Positions 7,464 to 17,323 are shown, counted from the first letter of the stretch. The stretch is 64,000 nt of DNA from Terriglobales bacterium (GCA_025936825.1 JAICSO010000001.1:248001-312000); one strand, 5' to 3'. Notes: generated by a model not told the origin, from the sequence alone. Numbers and translations are program-made.

Positions 7464-9086
7464 ATGAACAAGGATCTTGGCTGGAAAGTAATTCTCATCG
7501 TCGCGGTGATCTTGTTGTTTGCCTACGGGATTTTCGGAATCCCCTCAGGTGTCTCTGGCGGAGCATTGGCCGATGGACTCTTGAGTGGCGGCATGTTCCG
7601 CAATGGCATTCATCTCGGTTTGGACCTGAAGGGCGGCACGAACCTCATTTTGCAGGTTCAGGTGAACGACGCCATCAATGTCGACAGCGATAACGCCGTC
7701 GAGATCCTCAAAGACGGTCTGCGCAAAGCGAAAGTTAATTACGCCGAGATCACCAAGCCCGATCCTGCAAACCATCCTGAGCAGATTGTGCTTAAGGGCG
7801 TTCCTCCAGACGGTTCATCGGCCCTGCGGGACCTAATCCAAAACAAACTTCCCGAATACGACTCGGCTTCCGGCGCAAACGACACGTGGACGGTCACGAT
7901 GAAGCCGACCGCAGTTTCCGACACAAAGAATCAGGCGGTCACGCAAGCGATTGAGACCATTCGCAACCGCATCGACCAACTTGGAGTGACCGAGCCGGTC
8001 ATTGAAGAGCACGGGCTAGGTCAGTACCAGATCCTCGTGCAATTGCCCGGCGTTGACGACCCCGCGCGCGTCAAAGAACTTATCCAGTCGACGGCCATGC
8101 TGGAGATCAAACAGTCGCTGGGCGGCCCATATTCCAGCCAGGATGCGGCGTTGCAAGAACATAACGGTGTCCTGCCCAATGACGCGATGTTAATGCAGGG
8201 GCACACCGGTTCTGCTAACGACGAGTGGTACCTGGTCTCGCGAGTGTCCGCCGTCCGCGGCAAGGACTTGCGTGATGCATCGACCGGTACCGATGAGAAC
8301 GGTCAGCCGGAAGTGAACTTTGTTCTGACCAATGAAGGCGGCCAGCGCTTTTACAACTTCACCTCGCAACACATCGGCGACAGCCTTGCCGTGGTTCTCG
8401 ACAACAAAGTTCAGGAAGTCGCAAATATTAAAGAGCCGATTCGCGATCAGGGCCGCATCAGTGGTGGCCGAATGACGCAGCAACAGGCAAAAGACCTAGC
8501 TATGATTCTGCGTTCCGGTGCCCTGCCGGCAGGCATTAAGTATCTGGACGAAGAAGTGGTCGGGCCGTCGCTTGGTGCAGATTCGATTCGAGCCGGCGTG
8601 AGGGCAGCCGTGTACGGCATGGTGGCGGTATTGATCTTCATGCTGATCTACTACCGCGCGGCGGGCGTTAATGCTGATCTGGCGCTGATTCTGAACCTGG
8701 TTATCCTTTTGGGATTCCTGGGATTCACCGGCGCCACCTTGACCCTCCCTGGAATCGCCGGCGTGATCCTCACCGTCGGTATGGGCGTGGACTCGAACGT
8801 TCTGATCTTTGAGCGCATCCGCGAAGAGTTGCGGAATGGCAAGACTCCGCCTTCAGCTGTGGAACAAGGTTTTGGGCACGCCTGGGTCACGATTGTCGAT
8901 ACGCACGTGACCACGATTGTTTCGGCGGCAATTCTGTTCTTGTTTGGCACCGGGCCGGTAAAGGGATTCGCAGTTACGCTGACCTTCGGTTTGCTGGCGA
9001 ACCTGTTTACCGCGGTGTTTGTTTCGCGCGTAATTTTTGATTGGGTGCTGAGCCGCAAGCGTATCGGCGAAGCGTTGAGTATTTAA
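7464..9086 (+). CDS. secD: Protein translocase subunit SecD
   Basis: 540 residues. It forms with SecF the proton-driven pump that helps pull proteins through the Sec channel on the periplasmic side. The start is the ATG at 7464 (MNKDLGWK), with GGAGCAG upstream; an upstream TTG lies inside the repeat. TM1 is followed by LGLDLKGGTNLILQV, a periplasmic P1 domain (TRNRIDQLGVTEPVIEEHG is recognisable as IRNRIDQLGVTEPVIEEHG) and five further helices with LPGIAGVILTVGMGVDSNVL and IFERIREELRNGK, where conserved Asp and Arg sit. Part of the tgt-yajC-secD-secF cluster. Confidence 0.97.
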   Translation: MNKDLGWKVILIVAVILLFAYGIFGIPSGVSGGALADGLLSGGMFRNGIHLGLDLKGGTNLILQVQVNDAINVDSDNAVEILKDGLRKAKVNYAEITKPDPANHPEQIVLKGVPPDGSSALRDLIQNKLPEYDSASGANDTWTVTMKPTAVSDTKNQAVTQAIETIRNRIDQLGVTEPVIEEHGLGQYQILVQLPGVDDPARVKELIQSTAMLEIKQSLGGPYSSQDAALQEHNGVLPNDAMLMQGHTGSANDEWYLVSRVSAVRGKDLRDASTGTDENGQPEVNFVLTNEGGQRFYNFTSQHIGDSLAVVLDNKVQEVANIKEPIRDQGRISGGRMTQQQAKDLAMILRSGALPAGIKYLDEEVVGPSLGADSIRAGVRAAVYGMVAVLIFMLIYYRAAGVNADLALILNLVILLGFLGFTGATLTLPGIAGVILTVGMGVDSNVLIFERIREELRNGKTPPSAVEQGFGHAWVTIVDTHVTTIVSAAILFLFGTGPVKGFAVTLTFGLLANLFTAVFVSRVIFDWVLSRKRIGEALSI

Positions 9087-9091
9087 AAAAC

Positions 9092-9226
9092 CGTCGCACG
9101 TCCCACGTCGTCCGTCGTCCGCAAGAACGGATCGCGTAAGGCTAGTGCTGAGAAGTCGGCAATCTTGCCGGCGGGTTTAGTTGAATAAAGAATGGCGCAC
9201 GACGGGCGACGTGCGACGCACGACGA
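9092..9226. repeat. Inverted repeat element (family H) between secD and secF
   Basis: Left arm CGTCGCACGTCCCACGTCGT (9092-9121) pairs with the right arm GCGCACGACGGGCGACGTGC (9195-9226), around an approximately 75-base spacer. It fills most of the secD-secF gap and runs to within about 15 bases of the chosen secF GTG. I see only this one copy in the window. Confidence 0.75.
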
Positions 9227-9240
9227 AGGGGTTTTGCAGC

Positions 9241-10464
9241 GTGGAATTTTTTAAGAATCCGAACATCGATTTTCTCGGCAAGAAGTGGTACTTCATTGCG
9301 TTTTCGCTGATTTTCAGCGTGGCGGGAGTCATTTCGCTGATCGTGCACCGCGGCCCGAATTGGGGAATTGAGTTCCGCGGGGGAACGCTGGTGTACGTGA
9401 AATACACTCACACTCCGAGCCTCGACGCTCTGCGTAGCGAGTTGGATCGCGTCGGCATACACAACGCCAGGTTGCAGACGCTGGGACGCGCCGGGAGCAA
9501 CCAGGTCCTGGTGGACCTGCCGCAGGAGACCACCACCGAGGCCGCGTTGGAGAACCCTCGCGATCAGATTGTTGCTGCATTGACCACAAACAAGGTTCCC
9601 AACAAGCAGGATCTCAATAACGCCAGCGTCCTCGCCGTCTCCAAGTACCTCCTGGACAATGACCCGCTCCACCTCGCGACCGACGCCCAGAAGCGGTACT
9701 CAGATATTGCCCAGTCGATTACGGATTTTCGTGACAAGAGCAGAGGTGGGCTTTTCTCCAGCTTCAACGACCTGAACGGGGTTGCGGATCCAGCCGTGGT
9801 GGCGTCGCTTCAGAACGGGTTCTTCCTTTCAGACTTCGGTGTCTATAACACCGTAATCGTAGGACCTCAGGTAGGTGCGCAGTTGAGAGGGCAGGCGTTA
9901 CGGGCAACCCTGTATTCGCTGCTCGGTATGCTGATCTATCTGGCCGTCCGCTTTGAGTGGATTTACGGAGTTGCTGCCGTGATCACGGTTTTCCATGACA
10001 CGCTGATTACCGTAGGTGCTTTTTCGCTAACGGATAAGCCCATATCCCTGACGGTGATAGCGGCCATTCTGACCCTGATCGGGTATTCCAACAACGATAC
10101 GATCGTTGTCTTTGACCGAATTCGAGAGAACCTGAAGCTGATGCGGCGAGAGAAGCTGTCGGACATCGTGAATCGCAGCATCAACCAGACCCTGAGCCGG
10201 ACCATCTTGACAGCGGGTTTAACATTCCTGACTGTGCTAGCTTTGTACCTTTTTGGTGGCGAAGTGTTGCACGGGTTTTCCTTTGCCCTCGTAATCGGCA
10301 TCTTAATCGGGACTTATTCGTCGATCGCCATCGCCGCGCCAATTCTGGTGGCGTATCAGGACTGGCGATCGAATCGCAGCACGCCGGGCTTTGCAGGACA
10401 AGGAGGTACAAAGGTTCCGCAGAGTGGTTCAGGCCGCAGAGAGAAAGCAAAAGCAAGGGCTTAG
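9241..10464 (+). CDS. secF: Protein translocase subunit SecF
   Basis: 407 residues, partner of SecD in the inner membrane. A GTG at 9241 is chosen as start (VEFFKNPNIDFLGKKW, typical SecF N-terminus). The upstream in-frame extension to 9181 is repeat-derived sequence. Motifs: NWGIEFRGGTLVYVKY after TM1, and LTLIGYSNNDTIVVFDRIRENL in the conserved helix hairpin. At 407 residues it is longer than the roughly 310 of E. coli SecF. The extra length is in the periplasmic region after TM1 (about residues 50-215) and a basic C-terminal tail (SGRREKAKARA). Confidence 0.96.
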   Translation: MEFFKNPNIDFLGKKWYFIAFSLIFSVAGVISLIVHRGPNWGIEFRGGTLVYVKYTHTPSLDALRSELDRVGIHNARLQTLGRAGSNQVLVDLPQETTTEAALENPRDQIVAALTTNKVPNKQDLNNASVLAVSKYLLDNDPLHLATDAQKRYSDIAQSITDFRDKSRGGLFSSFNDLNGVADPAVVASLQNGFFLSDFGVYNTVIVGPQVGAQLRGQALRATLYSLLGMLIYLAVRFEWIYGVAAVITVFHDTLITVGAFSLTDKPISLTVIAAILTLIGYSNNDTIVVFDRIRENLKLMRREKLSDIVNRSINQTLSRTILTAGLTFLTVLALYLFGGEVLHGFSFALVIGILIGTYSSIAIAAPILVAYQDWRSNRSTPGFAGQGGTKVPQSGSGRREKAKARA

Positions 10465-10588
10465 AACGATTTTTCTCAATTGGCGATAGGTTTGCTGTGC
10501 TTCAACCGGTTTTTCTGTTCCCTCTTTGGGAACAACAGTATTGCAACCGGTGTCTAAAGCAACGTAGGTCTGTGCAGGGAGAAAATAT

Positions 10589-11317
10589 ATGTTTGAGGAC
10601 AGCCTGATTGAATCGGGCGGTAGGCTCAAAACCAAGCGGGGAAGAACGACTCTGGTGTCGTTCATTCTCGAGGCGATCGTTGTCATAATTCTGATCCTCA
10701 TCCCGCTGATGTTTACCGAGGCTCTGCCCAAAGGTCAGTTGATGACATTCCTGGTGGCGCCACCGCCGCCGCCGCCGCCCCCACCGCCTCCAGCCGCAGT
10801 GAAGATCGTGAAGGCTGTCGAGACGGACATCGTTAACAACCAGCTCCGCACCCCGACGAAGATTCCCAAACAAGTCAAGATCATCCAGGAAGAAGAGGCC
10901 CCACCGCCGTCTGCCGGCGTCGTGGGAGGCGTTCCGGGTGGAGTTCCGGGCGGAGCAGCTAATGGCGTGATCGGTGGCATTATCAGTTCCACGCCGGTTG
11001 CGGTGCCGAAGGTAGCCGTGCAGCGCGTCCGTGTTTCGCAGGGCGTAACGCAAGGTATGAAGGTCCACGACGTAACCCCTCAGTACCCGCAGATGGCCAA
11101 GATCGCGCGTGTGCAAGGTCCTGTGGTTCTTGCAGCCGTGATTGGCAAGGATGGAACCATTCAGGGTCTGCGCGTCGTGAGCTCGGCATCCCCACTGCTG
11201 AACCAGTCAGCTCTGGAAGCCGTGAAACAGTGGCGCTACCGGCCCTACATTCTGAACGGTGAACCTGTGGAGGTCGATACCACAATCACCGTGAACTTCA
11301 CGCTCTCTGGCGGATAG
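10589..11317 (+). CDS. TonB-family energy transducer
   Basis: 242 residues. Cytoplasmic N-terminus, one TM helix (about 25-46), a proline tract (APPPPPPPPPPPAA) spanning the periplasm, a Gly-rich linker (VVGGVPGGVPGGAANGVIGG) and a C-terminal TonB domain. The domain shows the family motif YP..AK..RVQGPVVLAAVIGKDG and ALEAVKQWRYRPYILNGEPV. It transmits proton-motive force from ExbB/ExbD to outer-membrane receptors or other envelope machines. It heads the exbB-exbD-exbD-TPR genes. GGGAGAAAATAT precedes the ATG. The cognate receptor is not in the window. Confidence 0.93.
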   Translation: MFEDSLIESGGRLKTKRGRTTLVSFILEAIVVIILILIPLMFTEALPKGQLMTFLVAPPPPPPPPPPPAAVKIVKAVETDIVNNQLRTPTKIPKQVKIIQEEEAPPPSAGVVGGVPGGVPGGAANGVIGGIISSTPVAVPKVAVQRVRVSQGVTQGMKVHDVTPQYPQMAKIARVQGPVVLAAVIGKDGTIQGLRVVSSASPLLNQSALEAVKQWRYRPYILNGEPVEVDTTITVNFTLSGG

Positions 11318-11424
11318 ACTTTTTGCATCTTAGGTTGAGGTATTCAGGGAACCTGGATACCTCAACACAGGCAAGGTTCGTTGATTCTCGTTCAAGCGCA
11401 ATAGATCTCAGGAGGAAACAACTC

Positions 11425-12162
11425 ATGTTGGCTCATGCAGCACATTCAATTCCTGCCGCTTTCTTGTTCTTCCAGGACCAGCAGGTAGGTTTCGACATCA
11501 TTTCACTGTGGCACCAGATGGGACTTCTGGCGAAGGTCGTGGTCGGCATCCTGTTTGTGATGTCCGGCTGGTCGTTCGGCGTCATGATCGACCGCTGGAT
11601 GGCCTTTAACGCAGCCCGTAAGCAGTCGCGGGCTTTTGCTCCGGCAGTCGCAGGCGCGCTGCGGGACGGCAAGATTGACGAAGCGATCAAGGTCGCGGAG
11701 CGCAACAAGCGCAGCCACCTGGCCAAGGTTGTTACCGCAGGCCTGATGGAATTCCGCGCCCACCAGGATTCCAGCGACATCCCGGGCGAGACCATTGAAG
11801 CTTCCAAGCGCGCTCTGGAGCGCACCGAAGCGATCGTGCACGCCGAATTGAAGCGCGGCCTGGGCAGCCTGGCCACGATTGGTTCGACCGCACCGTTCGT
11901 CGGACTGTTCGGCACGGTCGTCGGCATCATCAACGCATTCCGCGAAATCACGACCCAACGTCAGACCGGTATCGGCGCTGTGGCAGGCGGTATTTCGGAA
12001 GCTCTGGTGACCACCGCTATCGGACTGGCGGTCGCGATTCCGGCCGTGATGATGTTCAACTACCTCACTGGCCGCGTGGAAGCCTTCGACGTCGAAATGG
12101 ACAACTCGTCGAGCGAATTGATCGACTACTTCCTGAAGCGCCGCGGTGCAGTTCGCAGGTAA
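11425..12162 (+). CDS. exbB: ExbB/TolQ/MotA-family proton channel subunit
   Basis: 245 residues. The start at ATG 11425 is supported by AGGAGG 10 bases upstream; the open frame upstream to 11323 is not coding. Three TM segments: about residues 38-58, then the conserved pair around GSLATIGSTAPFVGLFGTVVGIINAF and EALVTTAIGLAVAIPAVMMFN. The small-residue motif in TM2/TM3 (G-T-V-x-G-I, T-x-x-G-L-x-x-A-I-P) marks the ExbB/TolQ pentameric channel. It drives the TonB homologue upstream with the two ExbD proteins downstream. Confidence 0.94.
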   Translation: MLAHAAHSIPAAFLFFQDQQVGFDIISLWHQMGLLAKVVVGILFVMSGWSFGVMIDRWMAFNAARKQSRAFAPAVAGALRDGKIDEAIKVAERNKRSHLAKVVTAGLMEFRAHQDSSDIPGETIEASKRALERTEAIVHAELKRGLGSLATIGSTAPFVGLFGTVVGIINAFREITTQRQTGIGAVAGGISEALVTTAIGLAVAIPAVMMFNYLTGRVEAFDVEMDNSSSELIDYFLKRRGAVRR

Positions 12163-12258
12163 GCTACGCCCCGAGCGCAGTTGAGTTGCTAGGGTCCGGA
12201 TTTTTAAATCTCCGGACCCGCCTCCTCTGTCCAATGGGAACCGTTGCAGGAGAAACGT

Positions 12259-12714
<456 letters not shown>

Positions 12715-12742
12715 ACCGCTGATTTTTCGAGGAGATTTTGTC

Positions 12743-13183
12743 ATGGCAATGACAATGGGTGGTAAGGGTGGGCCGAGTGCCAATATCAATGTCACTCCGC
12801 TCATCGATGTGCTCTTGGTGCTGTTGATCATCTTCATGGTCATCACGCCGGTCATTTCGAAGGGCTTGGATGCTCTCGTTCCGCAGCCCCCGCCGAAAGA
12901 CCAGAAGTCCCAGCCAGACCCACAGCGCACGATCGTGGTGCAGGTTCTAGACAGGGGACCGGGAATGCCTCCTGGATTGAAGATCAACCAGGATGACGTA
13001 ACTTGGGATACGCTTCAGGGCCGTCTCGAAGACATCTTTAAGACGCGCGCCGAGAAGGTGATGTTCGTGAAGGGCGACGACAATATTCCCTTCCAGAACG
13101 TTGCCCAGGTCATCGACATCGGGCACGCTGCCGGCGTAGATAAGGTCGGCCTGATCACGGCGAAGATCGAGCAGGGAAGCTAA
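12743..13183 (+). CDS. exbD: ExbD/TolR-family protein, copy 2
   Basis: 146 residues. Start ATG at 12743 with CGAGGAG upstream. The TM helix is nearly identical to copy 1 (INVTPLIDVLLVLLIIFMVI, Asp retained), but the periplasmic domain differs: PQPPPKDQKSQPDPQRTIVV and a longer loop before the closing VIDIGHAAGVDKVGLITAK. Two different ExbD periplasmic domains on one ExbB could form a mixed dimer inside the channel; this is inference. Confidence 0.94.
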   Translation: MAMTMGGKGGPSANINVTPLIDVLLVLLIIFMVITPVISKGLDALVPQPPPKDQKSQPDPQRTIVVQVLDRGPGMPPGLKINQDDVTWDTLQGRLEDIFKTRAEKVMFVKGDDNIPFQNVAQVIDIGHAAGVDKVGLITAKIEQGS

Positions 13184-13345
13184 GTCGGGTTGGCAGAGGT
13201 TAGTTGCCATCGACAAGTCTCGCTGGCAACTGGCAACTGACAACCCGGTTGGCGTACGCACGGACTCATATTCCATTTCTTTCGTTTGTGGTATCGTATG
13301 CGGCTGGGTTGGGTCATTCATTCCAGCAGGGGGCAATTAAACTCA

Positions 13346-14164
13346 ATGAAAACAAGCCTGAAAGCACTGGTGATGGGGGCGGCAGCTCTGGCCGTGCTCG
13401 CGACGAGCGGTTGCGACAAGCTCCGTGCTCGCGATCAGCTGAACAAAGGCGTGAATGCTTATAAGAACGCCAAGTATGACACGGCAATCGAGGACTTTAA
13501 ACGCGCGGTCGGATACGATCCTACTTTATTGAATGCCAAGCTTTATTTGGCGACCGCTTACGCACAGCAATACATACCCGGAGTCGATTCGCCCGACAAT
13601 CTCCAGAACGCGAATAATGCAATCGAACAGTACAAGTCTGTGCTGGAGCAAGACCCGAAAAATGTTAATAGCATCAAGGGTATTGCCTATCTTTATCTGC
13701 AGATGAAGAAGTTCGACGATGCGAAGGAGTACTACCACAAGGCCATTGATCTCGATCGCAACGATCCAGAAGCCTATTACTCCATCGGCGTGATCGATTG
13801 GACGCAGGCCTACCAGCCGCGGATGGAAGAGCGCGCGAAAATGGGACTAAAACCAGATGAGCCGATGAAAGACAAGAAAGTCTGCGCTCAGCTGCGCGAT
13901 CAGCATGGCGCGATCATCCAGGACGGCTTGGACAACCTGAATAAGGCCGTTCAACTGCGCCAGGACTACGACGACGCCATGGCGTATATCAACCTGCTTT
14001 ATCGCGAGAAGGCAGACCGCGAATGCGACAATCCGGACGAGCGCGCGGCCGATCTGAAAACTGCAGATGAGTGGGTCGACAAGACCATGGCCGCCAAGAA
14101 AGCCAAGGCCGAAAAGCAGGCCCAGGCGGGTACCGGCGGGATTACGCTCGACAATTCGAAGTAG
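13346..14164 (+). CDS. TPR-repeat probable lipoprotein, end of TonB/Exb operon
   Basis: 272 residues. ATG at 13346 (MKTSLKALVMGAAALAVLATSGC) gives a signal peptide ending in ATSGC, a weak lipobox, so lipidation at Cys is likely but not certain. Tetratricopeptide repeats follow: LNKGVNAYKNAKYDTAIEDF, AKLYLATAYAQ and later NSIKGIAYLYLQMKKFDDAKEYYHKAIDLDRNDPEAYY, seen as repeated W/Y-x-x-L/A-x-x-G patterns. The tail is Lys/Ala-rich and charged. Position suggests a periplasmic scaffold for the TonB/Exb machine. An intrinsic terminator directly follows. Confidence 0.88.
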   Translation: MKTSLKALVMGAAALAVLATSGCDKLRARDQLNKGVNAYKNAKYDTAIEDFKRAVGYDPTLLNAKLYLATAYAQQYIPGVDSPDNLQNANNAIEQYKSVLEQDPKNVNSIKGIAYLYLQMKKFDDAKEYYHKAIDLDRNDPEAYYSIGVIDWTQAYQPRMEERAKMGLKPDEPMKDKKVCAQLRDQHGAIIQDGLDNLNKAVQLRQDYDDAMAYINLLYREKADRECDNPDERAADLKTADEWVDKTMAAKKAKAEKQAQAGTGGITLDNSK

Positions 14165-14184
14165 TCCGTCACGCACCCAAGTTC

Positions 14185-14216
14185 AAAGCCTCTCGAATGC
14201 GAGAGGCTTTTCTTTT
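14185..14216 (+). terminator. Rho-independent terminator after TPR gene
   Basis: Perfect 11-bp stem AAAGCCTCTCG / CGAGAGGCTTT with an AATG loop, followed by TCTTTT. It lies 20 bases after the stop and closes the tonB-exbB-exbD-exbD-TPR unit before accC. Confidence 0.93.
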
Positions 14217-14252
14217 GCCGTATGAATTAGAATGCTGCGTTTCCCTGCTGCA

Positions 14253-15761
14253 ATGAAAATGTTCCAGAAAATCTTGGTTGCGAATCGCGGTGAGATTGCC
14301 GTCCGCGTCATTCGTGCGTGCCATGAGCTTGGCATTGCGGCGGTTGCGGTTTTTTCGGAAGTAGACCGCGCCGCGCTGCATGTACAGCGTGCCGACGAAG
14401 CTTATCCCATAGGACCCGCGCCGGCTGCCGAATCCTACTTGAATATCGAACGAATTCTGGATGCAGCGAAGAAGTCGGGCGCAGATGCCATTCATCCCGG
14501 TTATGGCTTTCTTTCTGAAAATCCAAATTTTGCTCGGGCGTGCGCCAAAGCTGGATTCAAATTCATTGGCCCGCCACCCTCCGCCATGGAAGCCATGGGA
14601 TCGAAGACGCGTGCCCGCCAGAACATGGAGCAGGCAGGCGTCCCGTTCGTCCCAGGAACGGCAAAAGGACTCCGGTCAGCCGAAGAAGCAGAGCAGTTAG
14701 CAACGAAGCTGGGTTTCCCCGTGATGCTGAAAGCCGCAGCCGGAGGTGGCGGCAAAGGGATGCGGTTGATCGACAAGGCCGCAGAACTCCCATCTGCTTT
14801 CGAAGCCGCGCGAAGCGAAGCCAGCCGCGCCTTTGGGGATGACGAGGTCTACCTTGAAAAGGCAATCGTCAATCCTCGGCACATCGAAATGCAGGTCCTC
14901 GCCGACCAGCATGGGAACACGGTGTATCTAGGCGAGCGCGATTGCTCCATTCAGAGACGTCATCAAAAGGTGGTTGAAGAGGCGCCGTCGCCCGCTGTTA
15001 GTCCGGAAATGCGGCGGCGCATGGGCGAGATTGCAGTTCGTGCGGCGCAGGCCGTCGGATACACCAATGCCGGGACGATTGAATTTCTCGCAGACGAGGA
15101 CGGCAACTTCTACTTTCTTGAGATGAACACGCGGCTCCAGGTTGAGCACCCCGTCACCGAACTCATTACGGGGCTGGATCTCGTGCAACTTCAGATTCGA
15201 ATCGCTGCAGGCCAGCCGCTGCCCTTCCGGCAAGAGGATATCCATCTGCGTGGACATGCGATCGAGTGCCGCGTCTATGCCGAAGATCCGGAGAACAATT
15301 ACTTCCCCAGCCCGGGCCAGATCACGTCGCTCACGGAACCTTCAGGCCCCGGGATTCGCCTCGACAGCGGTATCTACCCGGGATGGAATGTCCCGGTGGA
15401 TTACGATCCGTTGCTGGCAAAGCTGATCGGCTACGCCGCATCCAGAGAGCAAGCCGTTGGGCGCCTGCGGCGGGCGCTCGACGAATACTACGTGGGTGGG
15501 ATTAAAACCAATCTGCCCCTATTTCGCCACGTTTTTGAGGACGCGGACTTTCTCGCGGGTAAAGCTAATACCGGGTTTTTGTCCCGTTTCGCGTCGCGTC
15601 CGCAACCTGCTCCACCGAGGCGAGAGGAAGAGATTGCCGTGATTGGGGCCGGGATCTTTCAAGCTCTCACGGGAGGCGCAACGAGCAGCAAGAACTCGGA
15701 CGAGCCTCACTCAGGACCATCCGCTTGGAAACAATCCGCGCGGGAGGAGGCCTTGAGCTAA
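14253..15761 (+). CDS. accC: Biotin carboxylase subunit of an acyl-CoA carboxylase
   Basis: 502 residues. ATP-dependent carboxylation of biotin on the downstream carrier protein. Motifs: KILVANRGEIAVRVIRAC at the N-terminus, HPGYGFLSEN, the ATP-grasp glycine loop KAAAGGGGKGMR, GERDCSIQRRHQKVVEEAPS, catalytic EMNTRLQVEHPVTE and the C-terminal GHAIECRVYAEDP. ATG at 14253 or 14259 may be the start; there is no strong ribosome-binding site. The last about 60 residues (after GFLSRFAS) are a poorly conserved tail. It could serve acetyl-CoA or a longer acyl-CoA carboxylase; no carboxyltransferase gene is adjacent. Confidence 0.95.
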   Translation: MKMFQKILVANRGEIAVRVIRACHELGIAAVAVFSEVDRAALHVQRADEAYPIGPAPAAESYLNIERILDAAKKSGADAIHPGYGFLSENPNFARACAKAGFKFIGPPPSAMEAMGSKTRARQNMEQAGVPFVPGTAKGLRSAEEAEQLATKLGFPVMLKAAAGGGGKGMRLIDKAAELPSAFEAARSEASRAFGDDEVYLEKAIVNPRHIEMQVLADQHGNTVYLGERDCSIQRRHQKVVEEAPSPAVSPEMRRRMGEIAVRAAQAVGYTNAGTIEFLADEDGNFYFLEMNTRLQVEHPVTELITGLDLVQLQIRIAAGQPLPFRQEDIHLRGHAIECRVYAEDPENNYFPSPGQITSLTEPSGPGIRLDSGIYPGWNVPVDYDPLLAKLIGYAASREQAVGRLRRALDEYYVGGIKTNLPLFRHVFEDADFLAGKANTGFLSRFASRPQPAPPRREEEIAVIGAGIFQALTGGATSSKNSDEPHSGPSAWKQSAREEALS

Positions 15762-15762
15762 C

Positions 15763-16251
15763 ATGCGGTTCCAGGTCTTAATCAGCGGTAAGACTCATGA
15801 ACTCGAATTAACCCAGGCGCAAGACGCATGGGATTGCTCCGTAGATGGCCACTCCGTCGTGATCGATGTTCGGGAGGTCTCGCCTGGGGTACTCTCCATC
15901 CTGCGCGATGGGAAATCGTATCTAGTACGCCAAGGCCCAAACCAGACCATAACGGTAGGCGAACACAGTTATGAAGTCTCGATTGCCGACCCTCGCTCCT
16001 GGCGAAGCCGGCAACTGACATCCGGCAGCACCGCTGGCCCTCAGCGGCTGAAGGCTTCGATGCCCGGCAAAGTTGTGCGCATACTGACAACGCAAGGTGC
16101 TCAGGTCAAGGCGGGTCAGGGTATCGTGGTCATCGAAGCCATGAAGATGCAGAACGAACTTCGCTCGCCACGGGATGGGAAGATCAGCTCGATCCTCGTT
16201 CAGGAAGGCAAGGCCGTGATTGCCGGGGAGGTCGTGGCCGTCGTGGAATAA
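15763..16251 (+). CDS. Biotin carboxyl carrier protein
   Basis: 162 residues, starting one base after the accC stop, with GGGAGGAGG inside the accC end: tight translational coupling. The C-terminal biotinyl domain (KASMPGKVVRILTTQGAQV...IEAMKMQNELRSPRDGKI) has the biotinylated Lys in EAMKM. The N-terminal 90 residues form a small beta-rich domain as in the carriers of acyl-CoA and pyruvate-type carboxylases, rather than the Ala/Pro-rich arm of E. coli AccB. It ends one base before the convergent foldase gene stop. Confidence 0.92.
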   Translation: MRFQVLISGKTHELELTQAQDAWDCSVDGHSVVIDVREVSPGVLSILRDGKSYLVRQGPNQTITVGEHSYEVSIADPRSWRSRQLTSGSTAGPQRLKASMPGKVVRILTTQGAQVKAGQGIVVIEAMKMQNELRSPRDGKISSILVQEGKAVIAGEVVAVVE

Positions 16252-16252
16252 A

Positions 16253-17311
16253 CTACTTCGGCGATCCCATGCTGGCGAGGACCTTCTCGGCGTAGTAATT
16301 CTCAACCTTGGCCTGGTCCCGCATCACTTCGTAATACGCTGCCTTCAGCAATTGTTCCCGGCGGTCCTGCAAGGCCGTCCGGATCTCCTGCTCCACGCGT
16401 GGATCCGAAAGGTCTCGTTGACCTGCCGGTTCCATGGCGATCAGCTTCACGATTCGAAAAGCCCCCGTTTGCTTCGCTGCGCCGTTGTTCAGAGGAATAA
16501 TGCCGGTGTATTGTCCAGGCTTGAGTTTCATAATCGCGTCGCGAGTTGCCTGATCCGTCTGTTTCAGCGCTGACTCAGGAATAATTCCCAGGTCACCACC
16601 GTTCGGCGCTGTAGAACTGTCTTCGGAAAAGGCCATCGCCAGCGATCCAAAATCATCGCCCGCGTCGAGCCGCGTCTGTACCGTCTCGATCTTCTTCCGC
16701 GCTTCCGCTTCATTGCGCGCCTTGTTAGCGTTCCCGCCCTGTGGATCTGGCGTCGTGGTCACGATGATATGCGCCAGATGGTACCGGGGCTCAATCAGGT
16801 TGAATTCCGCGCGGTGCGCGTTGTAGTAGTCCTTGATGTCCTGCTCGGTCACGCTGATTTTCGACGTGACTTCTTTGTGCAGGACCTTGTCCGCCGTCAA
16901 CGCGCGACGAATGTTGCGCTTGAAGTCATCCATCGTCATCTTGCTTTCTTGCAGACGCTGATTGAACTGCTCCACCGTGTAAGGAGACTTGATCTCGGTG
17001 AGTTTGCGATCGACTTCATCGTCGGTGGCCAGCAGGCCCAACTTCTCCGCGCGGTGCATCAGGATTTCGTTCTCGATGAGCTCGCGCAGGATGCTGAGCC
17101 GCAGACTGGTGGCCTGCTCGTCACTCAGCGGCTGGTTGGAGCCGGCGGTTTGCGACTGGTAGTACTTCTCCAAATCGGCGCGGTAGATCTTCTGTCCATC
17201 GACACTGGCGGCCACATTGTCGCCGGACGGCTTCATCGAACAGCCGGTCATCAGGAGTACCCCGACGATGGCTGCGGCAACAAAACTGTTCTGAAGGTAG
17301 ATCGCTTTCAA
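16253..17311 (-). CDS. Lipoprotein peptidyl-prolyl isomerase/chaperone (SurA N + PpiC)
   Basis: 352 residues. It begins at a TTG (17309-17311) just behind a GGGGGGAG tract; no better start precedes the lipobox (VGVLLMTGCS). A SurA-like N-terminal chaperone region (VDGQKIYRADLEKYYQ...LRELIENEILMHRAEKLG) is followed by a parvulin domain (YHLAHIIVTTTPD...GDDFGSLAMAFSEDSSTAPNGGDLG, then QTGAFRIVKL). It helps fold exported and outer-membrane proteins. It is second in a two-gene unit with the DsbA-like gene, whose stop lies 12 bases upstream. It meets accB tail-to-tail. Confidence 0.92.
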   Translation of the reverse strand: MKAIYLQNSFVAAAIVGVLLMTGCSMKPSGDNVAASVDGQKIYRADLEKYYQSQTAGSNQPLSDEQATSLRLSILRELIENEILMHRAEKLGLLATDDEVDRKLTEIKSPYTVEQFNQRLQESKMTMDDFKRNIRRALTADKVLHKEVTSKISVTEQDIKDYYNAHRAEFNLIEPRYHLAHIIVTTTPDPQGGNANKARNEAEARKKIETVQTRLDAGDDFGSLAMAFSEDSSTAPNGGDLGIIPESALKQTDQATRDAIMKLKPGQYTGIIPLNNGAAKQTGAFRIVKLIAMEPAGQRDLSDPRVEQEIRTALQDRREQLLKAAYYEVMRDQAKVENYYAEKVLASMGSPK

Positions 17312-17323
17312 CTCCCCCCCTTG

